Assembly (NCBI GenBank): GCA_029876055.1
Contig: CM056875.1
Span: 7,093,001 to 7,157,000, forward strand
DNA length: 64,000 bases
Direction: 5' to 3'
Source: Madurella fahalii
Taxonomy: Eukaryota > Ascomycota > Sordariomycetes > Sordariales
Under the pieces are notes generated by a model. That model did not search any database and was not told the DNA's origin. It saw only the letters and a list, made by a program, of their open reading frames with translations. Below, one piece after another: positions 34,796-45,947 of the stretch. The position numbers and the translations under genes were made by a program. The stretch's first letter is position 1, and each line of letters begins with the position of its first letter.

Positions 34796-36984
34796 ATGGC
34801 AGTCGATCCCTTGACCATCACGACTTCCATTATAACTCTGTCAAAGACCCTCCATCAGGCGATCCATCTCCTGAGTGATTTTGGCAGTGCCGAGGAGAAG
34901 GTTGCCGAGATTAAGCGTAACTGCGCGCTCACGGCCAGCGTACTTGATTACCTGCAACAGCAGCTGAAGTCGAGCGTACCCCCAAAGCTTCTCATAGATG
35001 GCGCCGATCGAGCCGCCGCGGATCCTGATGTCGGCATCAACCTCGCAGCCATCCTCAAGGACAATGTCTCCCAGCTTCAACTTGAACTCGACGTTTTTGT
35101 CGTCGAGCTCGCGAGCCTTCGCAAGCCCTGCCTCACAGAGACGAGAATCGGCAGGCTGCTTTCGAACGGGCTCGTGGCTTGGAAAATGTCGTATTTAGAA
35201 GCAATGGACCACAAGATCGTCAGGAAACGAATGCAGCTGGAGCTGGTCCTGAATAATCTTCAGTCGTACGCATGGCCCCGCACTGTCCTGCTGGTCGGCA
35301 TACTGACGGTATCCTGAACCATAGGCACAATGCCGAGCGACGGCTCTCACATGGCAGCATTACCTCCGCCCTCAGCGAGTTCATAAAGCGGCGTTTGTCC
35401 CATGCCTCAGATCCCTTGCCGCCCCCTAGCTACGAAGCCCAGGAGAAGCTCATTAAGGCTATCAAAGACGGTAATAAGCGCGAGTTGGAAGCCCTGCTCC
35501 AAGAAGTATCCCCAAACTTCCACTTCCGGCACGGCGTGGACGAGCTATTTCCCTTGCACCTCGCAGCTATGGGTGGCGACTCGGCTATGGTTGATCTTTT
35601 AATCTCGCAAAATTCCAAGGTCGACTGCTGTTCACGCACAGGCGAGACACCGCTCATGCTCGCCATCAAACATGATCATGCGGTCGTGGCGATAACCCTT
35701 ATCCGGCGAGGGGCCGATATCCTGATGGCTGACGGGGAGGGTCAGACGGCACTTCACATTGCCGCGAGGAATAACATGTACGCTGTAGCGCAGGTGCTGC
35801 TCCGCAATGGCGCCGACGCAAACGCATATGACAAGGCTGGTAGAACCCCCCTGATGGAAGCGGTATGCCGCGGCGACCGAGACACCCAGCCTCACGACAC
35901 AAGCGTTCTGCGAGTGCTCCTGGAGCCGAACCGACAAGGAATAGCTGCGGATCCGATTCTTGGAACGCCGAGAGAGCACTACACCCCACTGCACCACGCC
36001 GCGGCCCAGGGCTACCTCGAGGACGTCCAGATCATGCTGACCGCAACAGGGTCGCGCAGGGCCATGGACCGCTTGGTTCTGGACTCGCTCCAACGCACCC
36101 CTCTATGGTTCGCCGCGAAGAACGGGCACGTCGACGTCGTGAAGCTCCTGATCCGCCTCGGCGCCGACGTCAACCATCGCTCCCGCGACGCAAACGACCC
36201 AACGCCGCTGTGGGCCATGGCGGCGAGCGCGCTGGCCTCCAGCTCCTCCCTCTCCGGCGTCTCGGTCCTGCTCAACGCCGGCGCCGATCCCAACACCCGC
36301 CACCCGGGCGACGGACACACGCTCCTCCACCGGGCGTGCCGCGCGGGCGACGTAACCCTCGGCGCTCTGCTCCTCCAACACGGCGCGGACCCCCGCCTCC
36401 GCGACGTCTCGGGCATGCAGCCGATCCACTACGCGGCGCGGGAAGGGCGCGAGGCGTCGGTGGAGCAGTTGCTGCGGTGCGAAACGTTCCGGGTCGACGT
36501 CGACTCGGCCGACTCGGGCGGCGTCACGCCCCTGATGCTGGCCGCCGAGCACGGCCACGACTTCCTGGTCAAGTCCCTCGTCGAGCACAAGCCCCAGGGC
36601 GCCGACTGGCGGCACCGGGACCGCGCCGGGTGCGATGCGTTCTACGTCGCTTGCGCCAGGGGCCATGTGCTGTGCGCCGCGTATCTGCTGGGATGCGGGG
36701 CGGATGTGAATATGAGGAACGAGAAGCACAATACTCCGCTTCATGTCGCCGCGAGGATGGGCGAGGTCGAGACTGTGGGCTGGTTGTTGAGGATGGGGGC
36801 TGATAGAGAGGCGAAGTCGATCGTGCCGTTTGATGGGATGACGGTGGTGGGGACGCCGGCGGATATCGCGAGGGCTGCGGGGCCGGAGGAAGAGGTCTAC
36901 AAGAGGACGGCAGAGTTGATCGATCGTTGGGACGCGAACCAGCGGAGGACGATAAGGTATACGGTCTCGAGGATATCGAGGTGA
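34796..36984 (+). CDS. Ankyrin-repeat protein with fungal STAND-type N-terminal domain
   Basis: There are two exons, 34796-35265 and 35325-36984, with a 59-nt GTACGC..TAG intron, giving 709 aa. The start MAVDPLTITTSIITLSKTL is the usual opening of the fungal N-terminal helical domain found in front of STAND and ankyrin proteins. This is followed by heptad-rich helices (about residues 1-155), then a basic serine linker (RRLSHGSITSALSEFIKRRL). From about residue 195 come roughly a dozen ankyrin repeats, e.g. FPLHLAAMGGDSAMVDLLI, TPLMLAIKHDHAVVAITLI, TPLWFAAKNGHVDVVKLLI and TPLHVAARMGEVETVGWLL. No NACHT or other enzyme domain is present. Such proteins are part of the fungal NLR-like repertoire; partners are unknown. 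The gene looks intact and its repeats are GC-rich at third positions. Confidence 0.85.
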
Positions 36985-37992
36985 CGTTGGTGGAGAGGAG
37001 CTGTTGGCCCGGGTGCCTCGTAAGTACCTTAACAATGGATCAGTGGTTTAGACGGTGCTACTCAAGAGTGTTAAAAATAAGAACGAACAAAAGCAAAACC
37101 GTCCCCTGTAGGAATCAAGTCACCAGGGCGTTCCCCTAGTAAGTCCAGCGTTTAATCAGAGGGCCTAGATGCCCAAGGACAGTTTTCCCTAACATTCAGT
37201 AGTATGGTGGTTCGGGCGCGCTCTAAGGCGCGCCCAAGGAATAGCCCCGTTAAGGATGCTACCGAAGGTATGGTTAGAAACTCGTGATTATTCTAATGCA
37301 CTATTGTAAGACCGTTCTGACTATGTATACCCTGATGTTTCTGAGGCCTCTTTCCCTGACCTACTAATTAGTACTTCCTTATGCCAGGTTGTGTTCTTTG
37401 TCCTTCCATTGCATTCAGCAACCCCGATCAGGGATATAGTGGACTGGATTCCAGGTCACCGGCCAAGGGTCGCCCAGGCCGATACCGGGCTTACAAGCTT
37501 GGCACTGATAGGGTAGACAGTGGTTGGTATAAGTCTAGGTAGAGGGGAACTTGGCTTCCGCTTCCTTACCACTGGGCCGTGGGCTCCCGTACCACACCTT
37601 GGTGAGAGGCTAAAAGGCTCACAAGGTCTCAAACTATTGCTTGATGGAAATGTTGCATGGCCCCTCTCCTCAATGCACGGGCTACAATAACCTCTTAAAT
37701 ACCTATCCTCCCCTCTTTATACACCGAAAGGAATCATGCTGTGCCTGAGATACTACGTAGGGGTTGATTCTGCTTGTATTACCGTGCAGCATCGTGAGTC
37801 ATTTTCCAATTGTCCCTCCCAAGCCCTTGGCTCAGCCACATTCACCATCCAGGTAGCAATCCGGCAACTCAGCCTTGGCCGAAGATCCCACCAAAGTCCC
37901 CTTGTCTTTTCTGAATCAATGACTCAGATGTTATCACCTACAAGGATTTACAATTTAGTCCCAAGATATTTGTCTCTTTGCTATACTACCCA
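36985..37992. other. Intergenic region
   Basis: About 1 kb with no gene recognised. A short inverted repeat GGGCGCGC..GCGCGCCC lies near 37211-37232. The TATA-like and CT-rich sequence near 37690-37735 suits the promoter of the HET gene. Confidence 0.5.
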
Positions 37993-40071
37993 ATGGACTC
38001 GCCGCCGTGTCCGCCGTGTAACAATCTTTTTGGCGCACTCCGAGAGACCAACTATGAAGAAATATACCGGAGTGCCCTCGAGGGCTGTCCCGGATGCTCG
38101 CTTCTCCAAACAGTCGCCTTGTACTTCGTCGCCGGGCAAAGCGATATCCACAGTGTTCAGGTTGTCCCAAATAAACACCGAATTGGAGAAATTTGGCTCT
38201 TGCTGTTGAAGATCAACATGGCGAACGGTGCTGAACGCAACGTGGAACTTTTCCGACAACGAGACCCGTCAGGCCGCGGAAGTCCCCGAGTAATGGGACG
38301 TTGCCACAAGAGGTGCCAGATGGAACGGTGGCCCGAGATCGAATTGGCCAGGCCCGTGTCAGGTCACTCTGCTTCGGCCGAATGCCTTGGCTTGGCTAAT
38401 GACTGGCTCAAGAACTGCTTGGAGAATCATGCTGAATGCCCGAGATTCGAGCCTGCCAATCTACCAACCCGGGTGCTGTACGTGGGCGCGGCATCGAGGA
38501 ACCCGCAGCTAGTAGTAACCACCAAAGGGGCCCGAGGGACCTATGCAGCACTGAGCCACTGCTGGGGTGGTACTACGCCAATGAGTCTAACGGCGCAGAC
38601 GGCTAGCCTTTGGCAGGACGGCATTTCAATTGACAGTCTTCCCCTGACCTTTCGCGACGCCGTAGTGGTCACCCGAGCCCTTGGAATTGACCACCTCTGG
38701 ATTGACTGTCTCTGCATCTTACAAGATAGCCGCGACGACTGGGCGTCCGAGTCGGGCCGGATGGCCGATATTTACAGCAATGCGGTCATCACAATTGCCG
38801 CAGACCAAAGCGCTGACTCCCACGGCGGCATCTTTGCCGAGCGCAGCAAGATGGAAGCCGACGTCCTGCCTATCAAGTTGTCCTCCGGCTGTCTCTGTAA
38901 TGATTGTATCGTATTTGCTAGATTGCAACGGGACAGATCGTATCCTTTTGCCAGCCACTCCACCGACCACTCTCGGTTGCTAAGAACCGGACTACATTCG
39001 CGCGGCTGGACCTATCAAGAGCGGCTACTCTCCCGCCGAGTCTTGCATTTCACGCCGTCCGAGATGGCGTGGGAGTGTACAAAGGAAGTATCTTGTGAAT
39101 GCCGGGTCCACGGCACGGTCCTAGGGCAGTACCTGATCTTTCGGCGGGCATTCGTCAATCCCATCATCACGCAACACCCAGCTGACAACGAGGCAGAGGC
39201 CTCTCACGACCTACTGAGATAGATCCACGGGCCACTCTTTGACGAAGCCGGCGGCGACACGACAAGTCTCGTGCAGTTGCACTGGAGCCTCATCGTGTTC
39301 GAGTTCACGGCGCGAGCGCTGACGGTGGAAACAGACCGTCTCTCGGCCCTAGCCGGCATTGCCGACCTGCTCTGCCGCTGCACCGCGCAGCAGTATTATT
39401 TCGGCGTGTTGTCCGCTCATGCCGTGAAGGGTTTGCTCTGGCGCAACCAGCCAAACACGAGACGGAAGCGCCCTAGCAAGAGGCTACCGGCGGCTTTCGC
39501 GCCCTCCTGGTCCTTCGGTTCCATCACGGGGCGGGTTGGCTTCGTGCCGAACCCTGAGAGGTTTACTCTATTACGCCTAACCGCCACAGTACATGCTATT
39601 TCGCGACAGCTGTTGTCGGCGGCAAATCCATATGGGTCGGGTACCGGAACGATCGATCTCGAAGGATGTGTGGTGCCTGTGCGGGTAGAAGACCCTAGAC
39701 ATGCGACGGTCAAGAAGGGACAGTACGTGCTGTTTGTGGTCGACGACGCTTCGCTCAAGCCCAATACGGAGAATCTTCCATATGACTACCCTCCGGGGCT
39801 TCCGTGGGGTTATTTCCAGCCCGACGTAGATGATTTTGAACACGAGGTATACGGGGCAACGGAGATATGTGTCTTAATCCTAGGGCTGTGCGGAATGGCT
39901 AACAGAAGAGGGGAGCAAGCGCTCGGACTCGTTCTTGCTAAGGGAGCTACAGATGGTGAAAGCGCTGCGTATAATAGGGTGGGCCTTTTCGTTAGCGGCG
40001 GTAGATTTGGCCAGTACACAATGAGCAAATGGGCCAGTTTTGGCGCTAGAAAGTGTATCTGTTTGGTATAA
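37993..40071 (+). pseudogene. HET-domain gene interrupted by a single in-frame TAG
   Basis: From MDSPPCPPCNNLF the frame is open for 409 codons, stops at TAG (39220-39222), and is then open in the same frame for another 282 codons to 40071. HET-domain signatures are all present before the stop: YAALSHCWGG (about residue 184), LWIDCLCILQDSRDDWA (about 234) and GLHSRGWTYQERLLSRR (about 335). The region after the stop reads like the normal C-terminal part (FEFTARALTVETDRLSALAG, AAFAPSWSFGSITG). No intron can remove the TAG, and CAG-to-TAG is the simplest origin. The truncated protein would still carry the whole HET domain, so partial activity is conceivable. The gene could be annotated as two coding parts. 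Confidence 0.8.
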
Positions 40072-40898
40072 CAGCCTTGTAGCTTTGACAGGGACGTTTT
40101 GGTGTGAAACACGGTTTCTCGCATGAGAACTTCTCGGGTCACCACATCGGCATGGTGGAGATCTGGGGCACCTTAGGACCACGTCCAACCGCTAAAAATC
40201 ACCGAGGGAATCATTCAAGGTCTGCGTCGGGCTTGATAGGATATTACCCGTCGAAAAGAATATTGAAGTTAAGGAGTGGTGTACTCAGTTTTTTTTTTTT
40301 TTTTTTTTTTCTCTTGGTTGAGGAAGTTGTTGCCCGAAGACGAGGTGCTATGCATAGCCACTAATGAAACCTGTTTCCCCCTTTCACTCCGTGCCCAACC
40401 GTCTAAGCAACCATTTTGGGTCTCTTGGGCGCTTAAGCCATGCGTGTCCCAATGGTACATTGTTCTGCACGGTTTTGTCGGGGGGGAGACCGGAGACGGG
40501 GGATGCATAATCGCAATTGTTGGGCGTAAGCAGCAAATTCACCATGTTCTAATTAGAGGGAGGTATGGTCTGGTTCTCTCACACACTGGTTTATGGGACG
40601 GATATGCAATCCGTGGCTAGCCAAAAGGCAACCTATGCAAGATATTGCAATGCAGTCTTCTTATCGTCACTGTCGTAACCAAAAAAAATAAAAAAATAAA
40701 ATAAAAAAAAATAAAAAAAAAAAATCGCAGACCATCCCCTTCAGCGTATGTACACCATGTACCTGACGCGGTAACTTGCTGATTCTCTCATCGCTAGGTA
40801 CATACCTGAGGCGCTCCGTTCCGCTCGTGCCCCGTTTCCACCAAGCGTCTTCGGCCGGCCCGCAACCCCCTGGGTAATTCAACCCATGCACATATCTC
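40072..40898. other. Spacer with poly(T) and A-rich tracts
   Basis: No gene was recognised. A run of 22 T lies at 40289-40310 and an A-rich low-complexity block (A runs broken by T) at about 40680-40724. The open frame crossing the T run is poly-Phe and not credible. Confidence 0.6.
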
Positions 40899-41950
40899 TC
40901 ATATCAGTATCACGACTAACAGAAGTAGCCCGACTAGACTGCCCTCGACAATCCGCACCGAATTTGGGATGATTCGGCCCACAATGACCTCCGGTTCGAT
41001 TTTGCCATGCTCCTTCTCTTGGGCGCCGTCACTGCTCGACTCGATCTGAGGCTCGATCACTCTACGTTTCGATAACAAGATGTTGACGATATTCAAGGCC
41101 GAATCCGTTGTGTTGTCGTGCTCGAGCACCTGCGAGCCGTGGGCCAACATGGTCTTCCAATAATTCTCCTTCAAGTCCTCTAGTCGGCTTTGCTGCTCGC
41201 TCCTGACGCGGGCACTGGGGAGGTCGGCCCACTTTGTTGTCACTAGCACGCAGTGCCTAAGCCCGTCCTTGCCCAACAACCGCTGAAAGTGTTCGAGGTG
41301 CTGAAGACTCGTTAAGGGGCCAGGTTAGCAATAATGCAGCAAGTTCTAGTACGAAGGAGCACTTCCTGGGACGAGATGATTTTGGCCAACACGGGTAAGG
41401 GAGGGAAAGTAAGGAAGGTGACTTGCTCTTTGGCCCAAGTTACCCATCCGAACCTGGGTAATGTCATGCATGTAGATAATGCCAGTCAGCAACTTCGTAC
41501 CGTGGTGGGTTTTCAACATCATTTCTTGCAACGCGTGCAAAACGTCTTCGTCGCCCATGCGATCGTCGTCGAAGCCAGGGGTATCGACAAGATGCACGTC
41601 TTTTCCGTATGCAACACCCTTGTAATACGTAATTTTAGCCGTCTCTAGGTGCGACGAGCATGTTAGCAGCCGGCCATGAGTGGTAAGGGAATATGGCAGA
41701 GGTGTTTTTGCACGACCAACACACCTGATTTTAGCGTGTGCCCAATCGCCGGGGGGAGGCCCGTGTCGGTATCCACCGCCCCCAGCTTGTGAATGAATGT
41801 GCTCTTCCCTACTCCGCTTCTACCCATGAGCAAAATGACGGGAATGCCCGCGTCTATCAAGTTCTTGGTCCTGTGTTCGGAGATGCGGAGGCTGAGGAAA
41901 GCCACAATGACGATGCAGATTAGCCGGACGATCCTTTGGTGGGACGACAT
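40899..41950 (-). CDS. AIG1-like P-loop GTPase with C-terminal membrane anchor
   Basis: Exon 1 is 41950-41725 (MSSHQRIVRLICIVIVAF, then P-loop GRSGVGKSTF and DTGLPPAIGHTL). Exon 2 begins at 41644 (ETAKITYYKGVAYGKDVHLV, switch motif DTPGFDDD, IIYMHDITQVRMGN). The last exon ends at 40899 and reads LEHFQRLLGKDGLRHCVLVT, the base-recognition motif TTKW, a coiled-coil-like segment and a final hydrophobic anchor (SLVGLLLLVVILI). The order matches fungal AIG1/septin-like GTPases. The join between exon 2 (near 41430) and the last exon (near 41297) has no canonical splice that keeps the frame, so either an unusual intron or an indel is present. Cellular role unknown; AIG1-type GTPases in other kingdoms act at membranes in immunity. 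Confidence 0.65.
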
Positions 41951-42839
41951 GCCTTGGCGCCGAGGTGGCCGCTCCCGGATGGCCGCTTGCAACACAGCAG
42001 AAAGTCAGCACCGCCTAGTCCTGGAGACAAGGAAAGAGAGAGATAAAAGAAGGAACATGGAGAGAACGAACCTGCGGGATTTCTATCCCCTTGGAAGACC
42101 TGGCGATGGGTCATTGATGGTTCAAGGTGCAAGAGGGAAGGTCCGTTTGAGACTGAGGACCAAGTAATGAATGGAGGATCATGTCTGATCAATGCGGATC
42201 GGTTGAAGGGGTTTAAGAGCCTCTTAAGTATACCGAACCGACGGTTCGTGTTCGGGCTATAACTGCCCGCTGTTGCCTATGATTTCTGCCACACTGGGGA
42301 AACATCAGATCTCCGACACGCTGCCAGTCGGCCTCCCCCTCCTTACCCGTATATTCCCCTCTCTCATTGGCTTGACTTCGGACCGCCTTTGGCGCCTAGT
42401 CCAATCGATCGTTACTCGGTGCGGTTCAGAAGAAACGAAAAGCAAATAAACAATATAACTACACACTGGTAACAAAGCATGTTGGCCAACCGATGGAAGA
42501 TGCCTTGGTGTTACCTTCCTGGCGTGTGGGGGAAATGGTTGGTAGTTAGTCCGCGAGATGCATTGAAGGCCCCGCGTCAGTTTAAGTAAAGGCCAATCGG
42601 GTGAGCAACGGAGGTGTCGACTTGCGACAGCCACGCCATAGGGCGCCTTATCTCGCCTCGAAGTCGGAGACGATAGGAGCATAGCGGGTGGCTCGGTGCA
42701 CTGGGAGCTAGGCTCCCAACAACACGTGGGTCGCGAACGAGACACTGTCAGTTTGAGCTGTGTGAGCCAAAGATTCCACGCGAAGCAAGCGAAGTTCAAT
42801 TTCCTGTTCACATTCCTTTCCCTCTCCGCCTCCTGCCCA
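41951..42839. other. Intergenic region
   Basis: Promoter-type sequence between two divergent genes (the GTPase and a HET-like pseudogene). Open frames on both strands show no family features. Confidence 0.45.
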
Positions 42840-44767
42840 CTCCACCGTACGGCTACGGAATCGACGGGGCCACGTGCGAAGTGACTATTTCTCTGCAGAA
42901 GATTGGTGACATCCAGCGGCTGATGTGCAGCGCGCACGTGCGGTACTTGTGGATGGTTTGCGTGTGTAATAACTGGTCTGACGAGAGGGAAAAGGCCGTT
43001 GTGACAGCCAACATACACAGCTACTACAGGGAGGCTTCCAAGTGCCATATCTTGATCGACATGACGGAATCGTTGGAACCGCAACGCATCGTCAAAGACC
43101 TTAATGTTATCAAGCATGTGGTCGGCCGTGAGCGGCGCGGCGCTCGCATCCGAAGCTGTCGCACTAAGCAAGATCGTGACTCAAGACCTCGCGGACTGGG
43201 CCAGCCGAAACCATGGGTCTTTCCGCTAGCGGAATCGACGGTCGGGCTAGCCGCCATCGACCGGGGTGTGCTGAAGTGTTATGCAACGTGCGTCGACGGT
43301 GTCGGGCGTGTCCTTGACAAGTTCGGGTTTGGACGTTCCAAGAGATGCTGCTCGGCAAGCAGATCAACATGTGGGGTATCAACGACAAGACGATATTTAA
43401 CATCGGCGAGTTCGGGACCTGTGTCAACCTGGCCATTGAAGCCATGGACAAGGCACCCAAGATTCGAGACTGGATCGACGAGTTCCGGGTGGTCAAGACG
43501 GACTCGGTCAAGGCGATTTTGAGTAGTATTCTCGTATTGGATATTCTTTCCCTCAAAGGCCTGCGGACACAGGTCCGTGGAATCGACAGCGCGAGGACGG
43601 ACATACTGACCGGGTGGACAGGGGGCCTGATTGGTGGGTGAGGAACCACGAAGCTGTGCTCAACGTCTTCTCCATTTCGATCCAGCCGCGTGAACGACGG
43701 GAGAAGGCGGACACCTTCAAAGGGTTCCTCGGCGCCTTTTAGCGGCCTCTTCACCCCAGATGAGATTGAGAGCCAGATGACGGGGCACAATATGAACGCC
43801 ATCTCCTTTGCCTTTTTTCGCCAGCTGTCTGTCACGACGAAGGTCCCGTGGGCGCGGTTAGTCCTCAGCACCGGGGACACGCGAGGAGTGGGGCTGGATG
43901 CTGGTTTTGGCCCATCACAACCGGCCCATGACTACTGGCTGCTTTGCTGGCGTCGTCCGACTAGGGCGTTTGGTGCTGCCGGAGGCGGGGGGTTCTGGCG
44001 AGCCCACCAGCGGTAGCGGGCATCCGGGGGTTCCCGCGGTCAGATATGGAGATCTAGCTCAAGCGCAAGCGGGATAGGGGCTGCTGTTTTAAGTTTCTGG
44101 GTTGCAACGTGGGCAGGGCTGCCAAGACGGGATTCTGGAGCCGCGAGCCGATACCTGCCCACGGATCATGCCAAGCGGTGTCCACAGACGCGACGGGTCG
44201 GACTCTGGTGCATTGCGCGACGATTCTGGGCTTCCTCATGGATCCCAGCCAGGACGTGGTTCGGTACCGAAGGCGGCTGCTTGGTCGGCTGCAGCTGGAA
44301 TAGAGAACCACCGACGCCAACGCGAAGCCGGACGGGTGGATGGATCGATGCGTTGACGGGCCTCCGGAATAGGAATGCTCCATGGATTTCCGGGTCCACA
44401 ACGGTCGGTCGACTACAAGATGGTGGACGTGACCGGCTACGGGTCCCGCCTCCAAAACGACATCACGGCACACTTGGTGTGCGAGGTGCGGGTCAACTGT
44501 AGCTACACCCTCACCGCCCCGTTTTCTCTGGTGGTCGAGGGCATTACGGCGGTGCAAGGCAGCTTTCTTGGTTGTGCCTCAGCGACCCCAGACCCGTCCA
44601 GCCGAATCATCTCGAGTGACGGACTCGGGTTGGTGCAGATGGGAGACACCGGCCAGACGTTCAGCCTGGTCGCATTTGCGGGCGACATCCGCGCCACCGG
44701 CGGTATGCCGCCAGGTGCCGAAACACGAGGTTGGGAGAACCAGCAGATGCAAAGCTGGTGGTATTAG
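42840..44767 (+). pseudogene. Decayed HET-like gene with long C-terminal region
   Basis: Coding fragments run in order through several frames. First come SLQKIGDIQRLMCSAHVRYL, EREKAVVTANIHSYYREASK and CHILIDMTESLEPQRIV; then VFPLAESTVGLAAIDRGVLK; then MLLGKQINMWGINDKTIFNI and LRTQVRGIDSARTDI; then LFTPDEIESQMTGHNMNAIS; then LVHCATILGFLMDPSQDVVR; and last CEVRVNCSYTLTAPFSLVVE with DGLGLVQMGDTGQTFSLVAF, ending at 44767. Frame changes are needed at about 43125, 43345, 43640, 43740, 44050 and 44300-44400. The order and motifs fit a fungal HET-related protein. The start codon is not identified; the N-terminus may lie upstream of 42840. Too many lesions for a functional protein. Confidence 0.7.
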
Positions 44768-44984
44768 TTGGTGTGTGGCAATGCAACGAGATTGAATGCT
44801 CATCATGGAATTTCCCTTCATTGTCTCCTACACCCGCTGAAGACGTAATGGCAGAGAATACACCTTTCTTCCTAAGTTCTCATTTGCTACTATCATGGGG
44901 GAACCTCAAAAGTGATGCTAATAGTATTCATCTCCAAAAACACAATTTCCGGAGACAAATACCCGGTCTTGACACATGTTATTT

Positions 44985-45947
44985 TTATGCCTTTCGTTTG
45001 ACCAGCAACAGAGCTCCATACACGCCTCCTTCCCATAACCCTTCGTCCTCAGCCACGCCGGCTTCACGCAGAGCACACTCGATTTCCCTTCTCGTGATCC
45101 TGACTATGTCGTCTTCGGTCCCGACAGTTTCCGGATGTGCCTCGCGCCAGCGGATGATAGGGCTCGACGTACCCATTATCTTTTCTAGAATCTGAAGGCT
45201 GAAGGACTCGGACGGTTGCACAGCATAGAACTGATTGCAAGGAAATGAGTCATCTCCAGTACCCCATTCCTTCCGCACGAACGAAATATCGTTAAATTCC
45301 GGCACAGGTGTTTCCAGCGCCCAGGGCAACGGCAAATCGACGTAAAGCCCGCGGGCAAGCCGATTTCCAGGGACCATGTAGTCGTCAACCAACGCCTCCA
45401 ACTTGTCGATAGCACTCTGGATGGCAGCGTGGTTGGGCACAGTCGGGGCGATGCTGATGCCCGAGGCAACCCATATCGCAACGGTCCCTCCGGGTTTGAC
45501 GACCCGAGCGGCTCGGGCCCAGAACTTTGGCATGTCGAACCAGTGGGCGCAGGTGGCTGCAACGAGAAGATCGACGCTGCTCTCCGCAATAGGCGGGGAG
45601 AGGTCCGAGCCGAGATCCTCGGCGGTCGAGATGCCGAAGCGGATTGCGTGCGTCGAAACATCGGTGATGGATTGCGCCGTCTTTATCATTCCCTCGGAGG
45701 GATCGATGGCAACTGCATGCTTGAATAGAGGTGCCAGCGCCCTGACGGCAAACCCAGGGCCGCACCCGACATCGAGGATGGTGTCGAACTCGCCGCCAGT
45801 GGACTTGTGGTGCTCGACGACGGCGTTGTACAATGTGGCATGGTAGTCGCGGCGGCTCACGGCATAGTTGTCACTTTGATCTTTGCTGAAAGCACGGAAC
45901 GTCGTCTCCCTTGGAGGAGCTTGTGGCGCTGCAGCCGTCTCAGCCAT
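44985..45947 (-). CDS. Class I SAM-dependent methyltransferase (trans-aconitate methyltransferase-like)
   Basis: An intronless frame gives 320 aa from MAETAAAPQAPPRET. Motif I ILDVGCGPG (residues 57-65) binds S-adenosylmethionine, followed by the acidic-loop strand AVAIDPSEGMI. The motif IV-like region is DLLVAATCAHWFDMPKFW, followed by VVKPGGTVAIW, as in yeast/fungal Tmt1/Crg1-type carboxyl or small-molecule methyltransferases. The length is normal for the family. Substrate not determinable; it is not surrounded by an obvious biosynthetic cluster. It appears intact in a region where its neighbours are broken. Confidence 0.87.
   Translation of the reverse strand: MAETAAAPQAPPRETTFRAFSKDQSDNYAVSRRDYHATLYNAVVEHHKSTGGEFDTILDVGCGPGFAVRALAPLFKHAVAIDPSEGMIKTAQSITDVSTHAIRFGISTAEDLGSDLSPPIAESSVDLLVAATCAHWFDMPKFWARAARVVKPGGTVAIWVASGISIAPTVPNHAAIQSAIDKLEALVDDYMVPGNRLARGLYVDLPLPWALETPVPEFNDISFVRKEWGTGDDSFPCNQFYAVQPSESFSLQILEKIMGTSSPIIRWREAHPETVGTEDDIVRITRREIECALREAGVAEDEGLWEGGVYGALLLVKRKA

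Noticed and set aside
35865..36803. 312-codon Arg/Pro-rich frame overlapping the ankyrin gene
   Set aside because: It is an out-of-frame shadow of GC-rich ankyrin repeats.
40276..40620. Frame starting through the poly(T) tract
   Set aside because: Poly-Phe from a homopolymer and no family features downstream.
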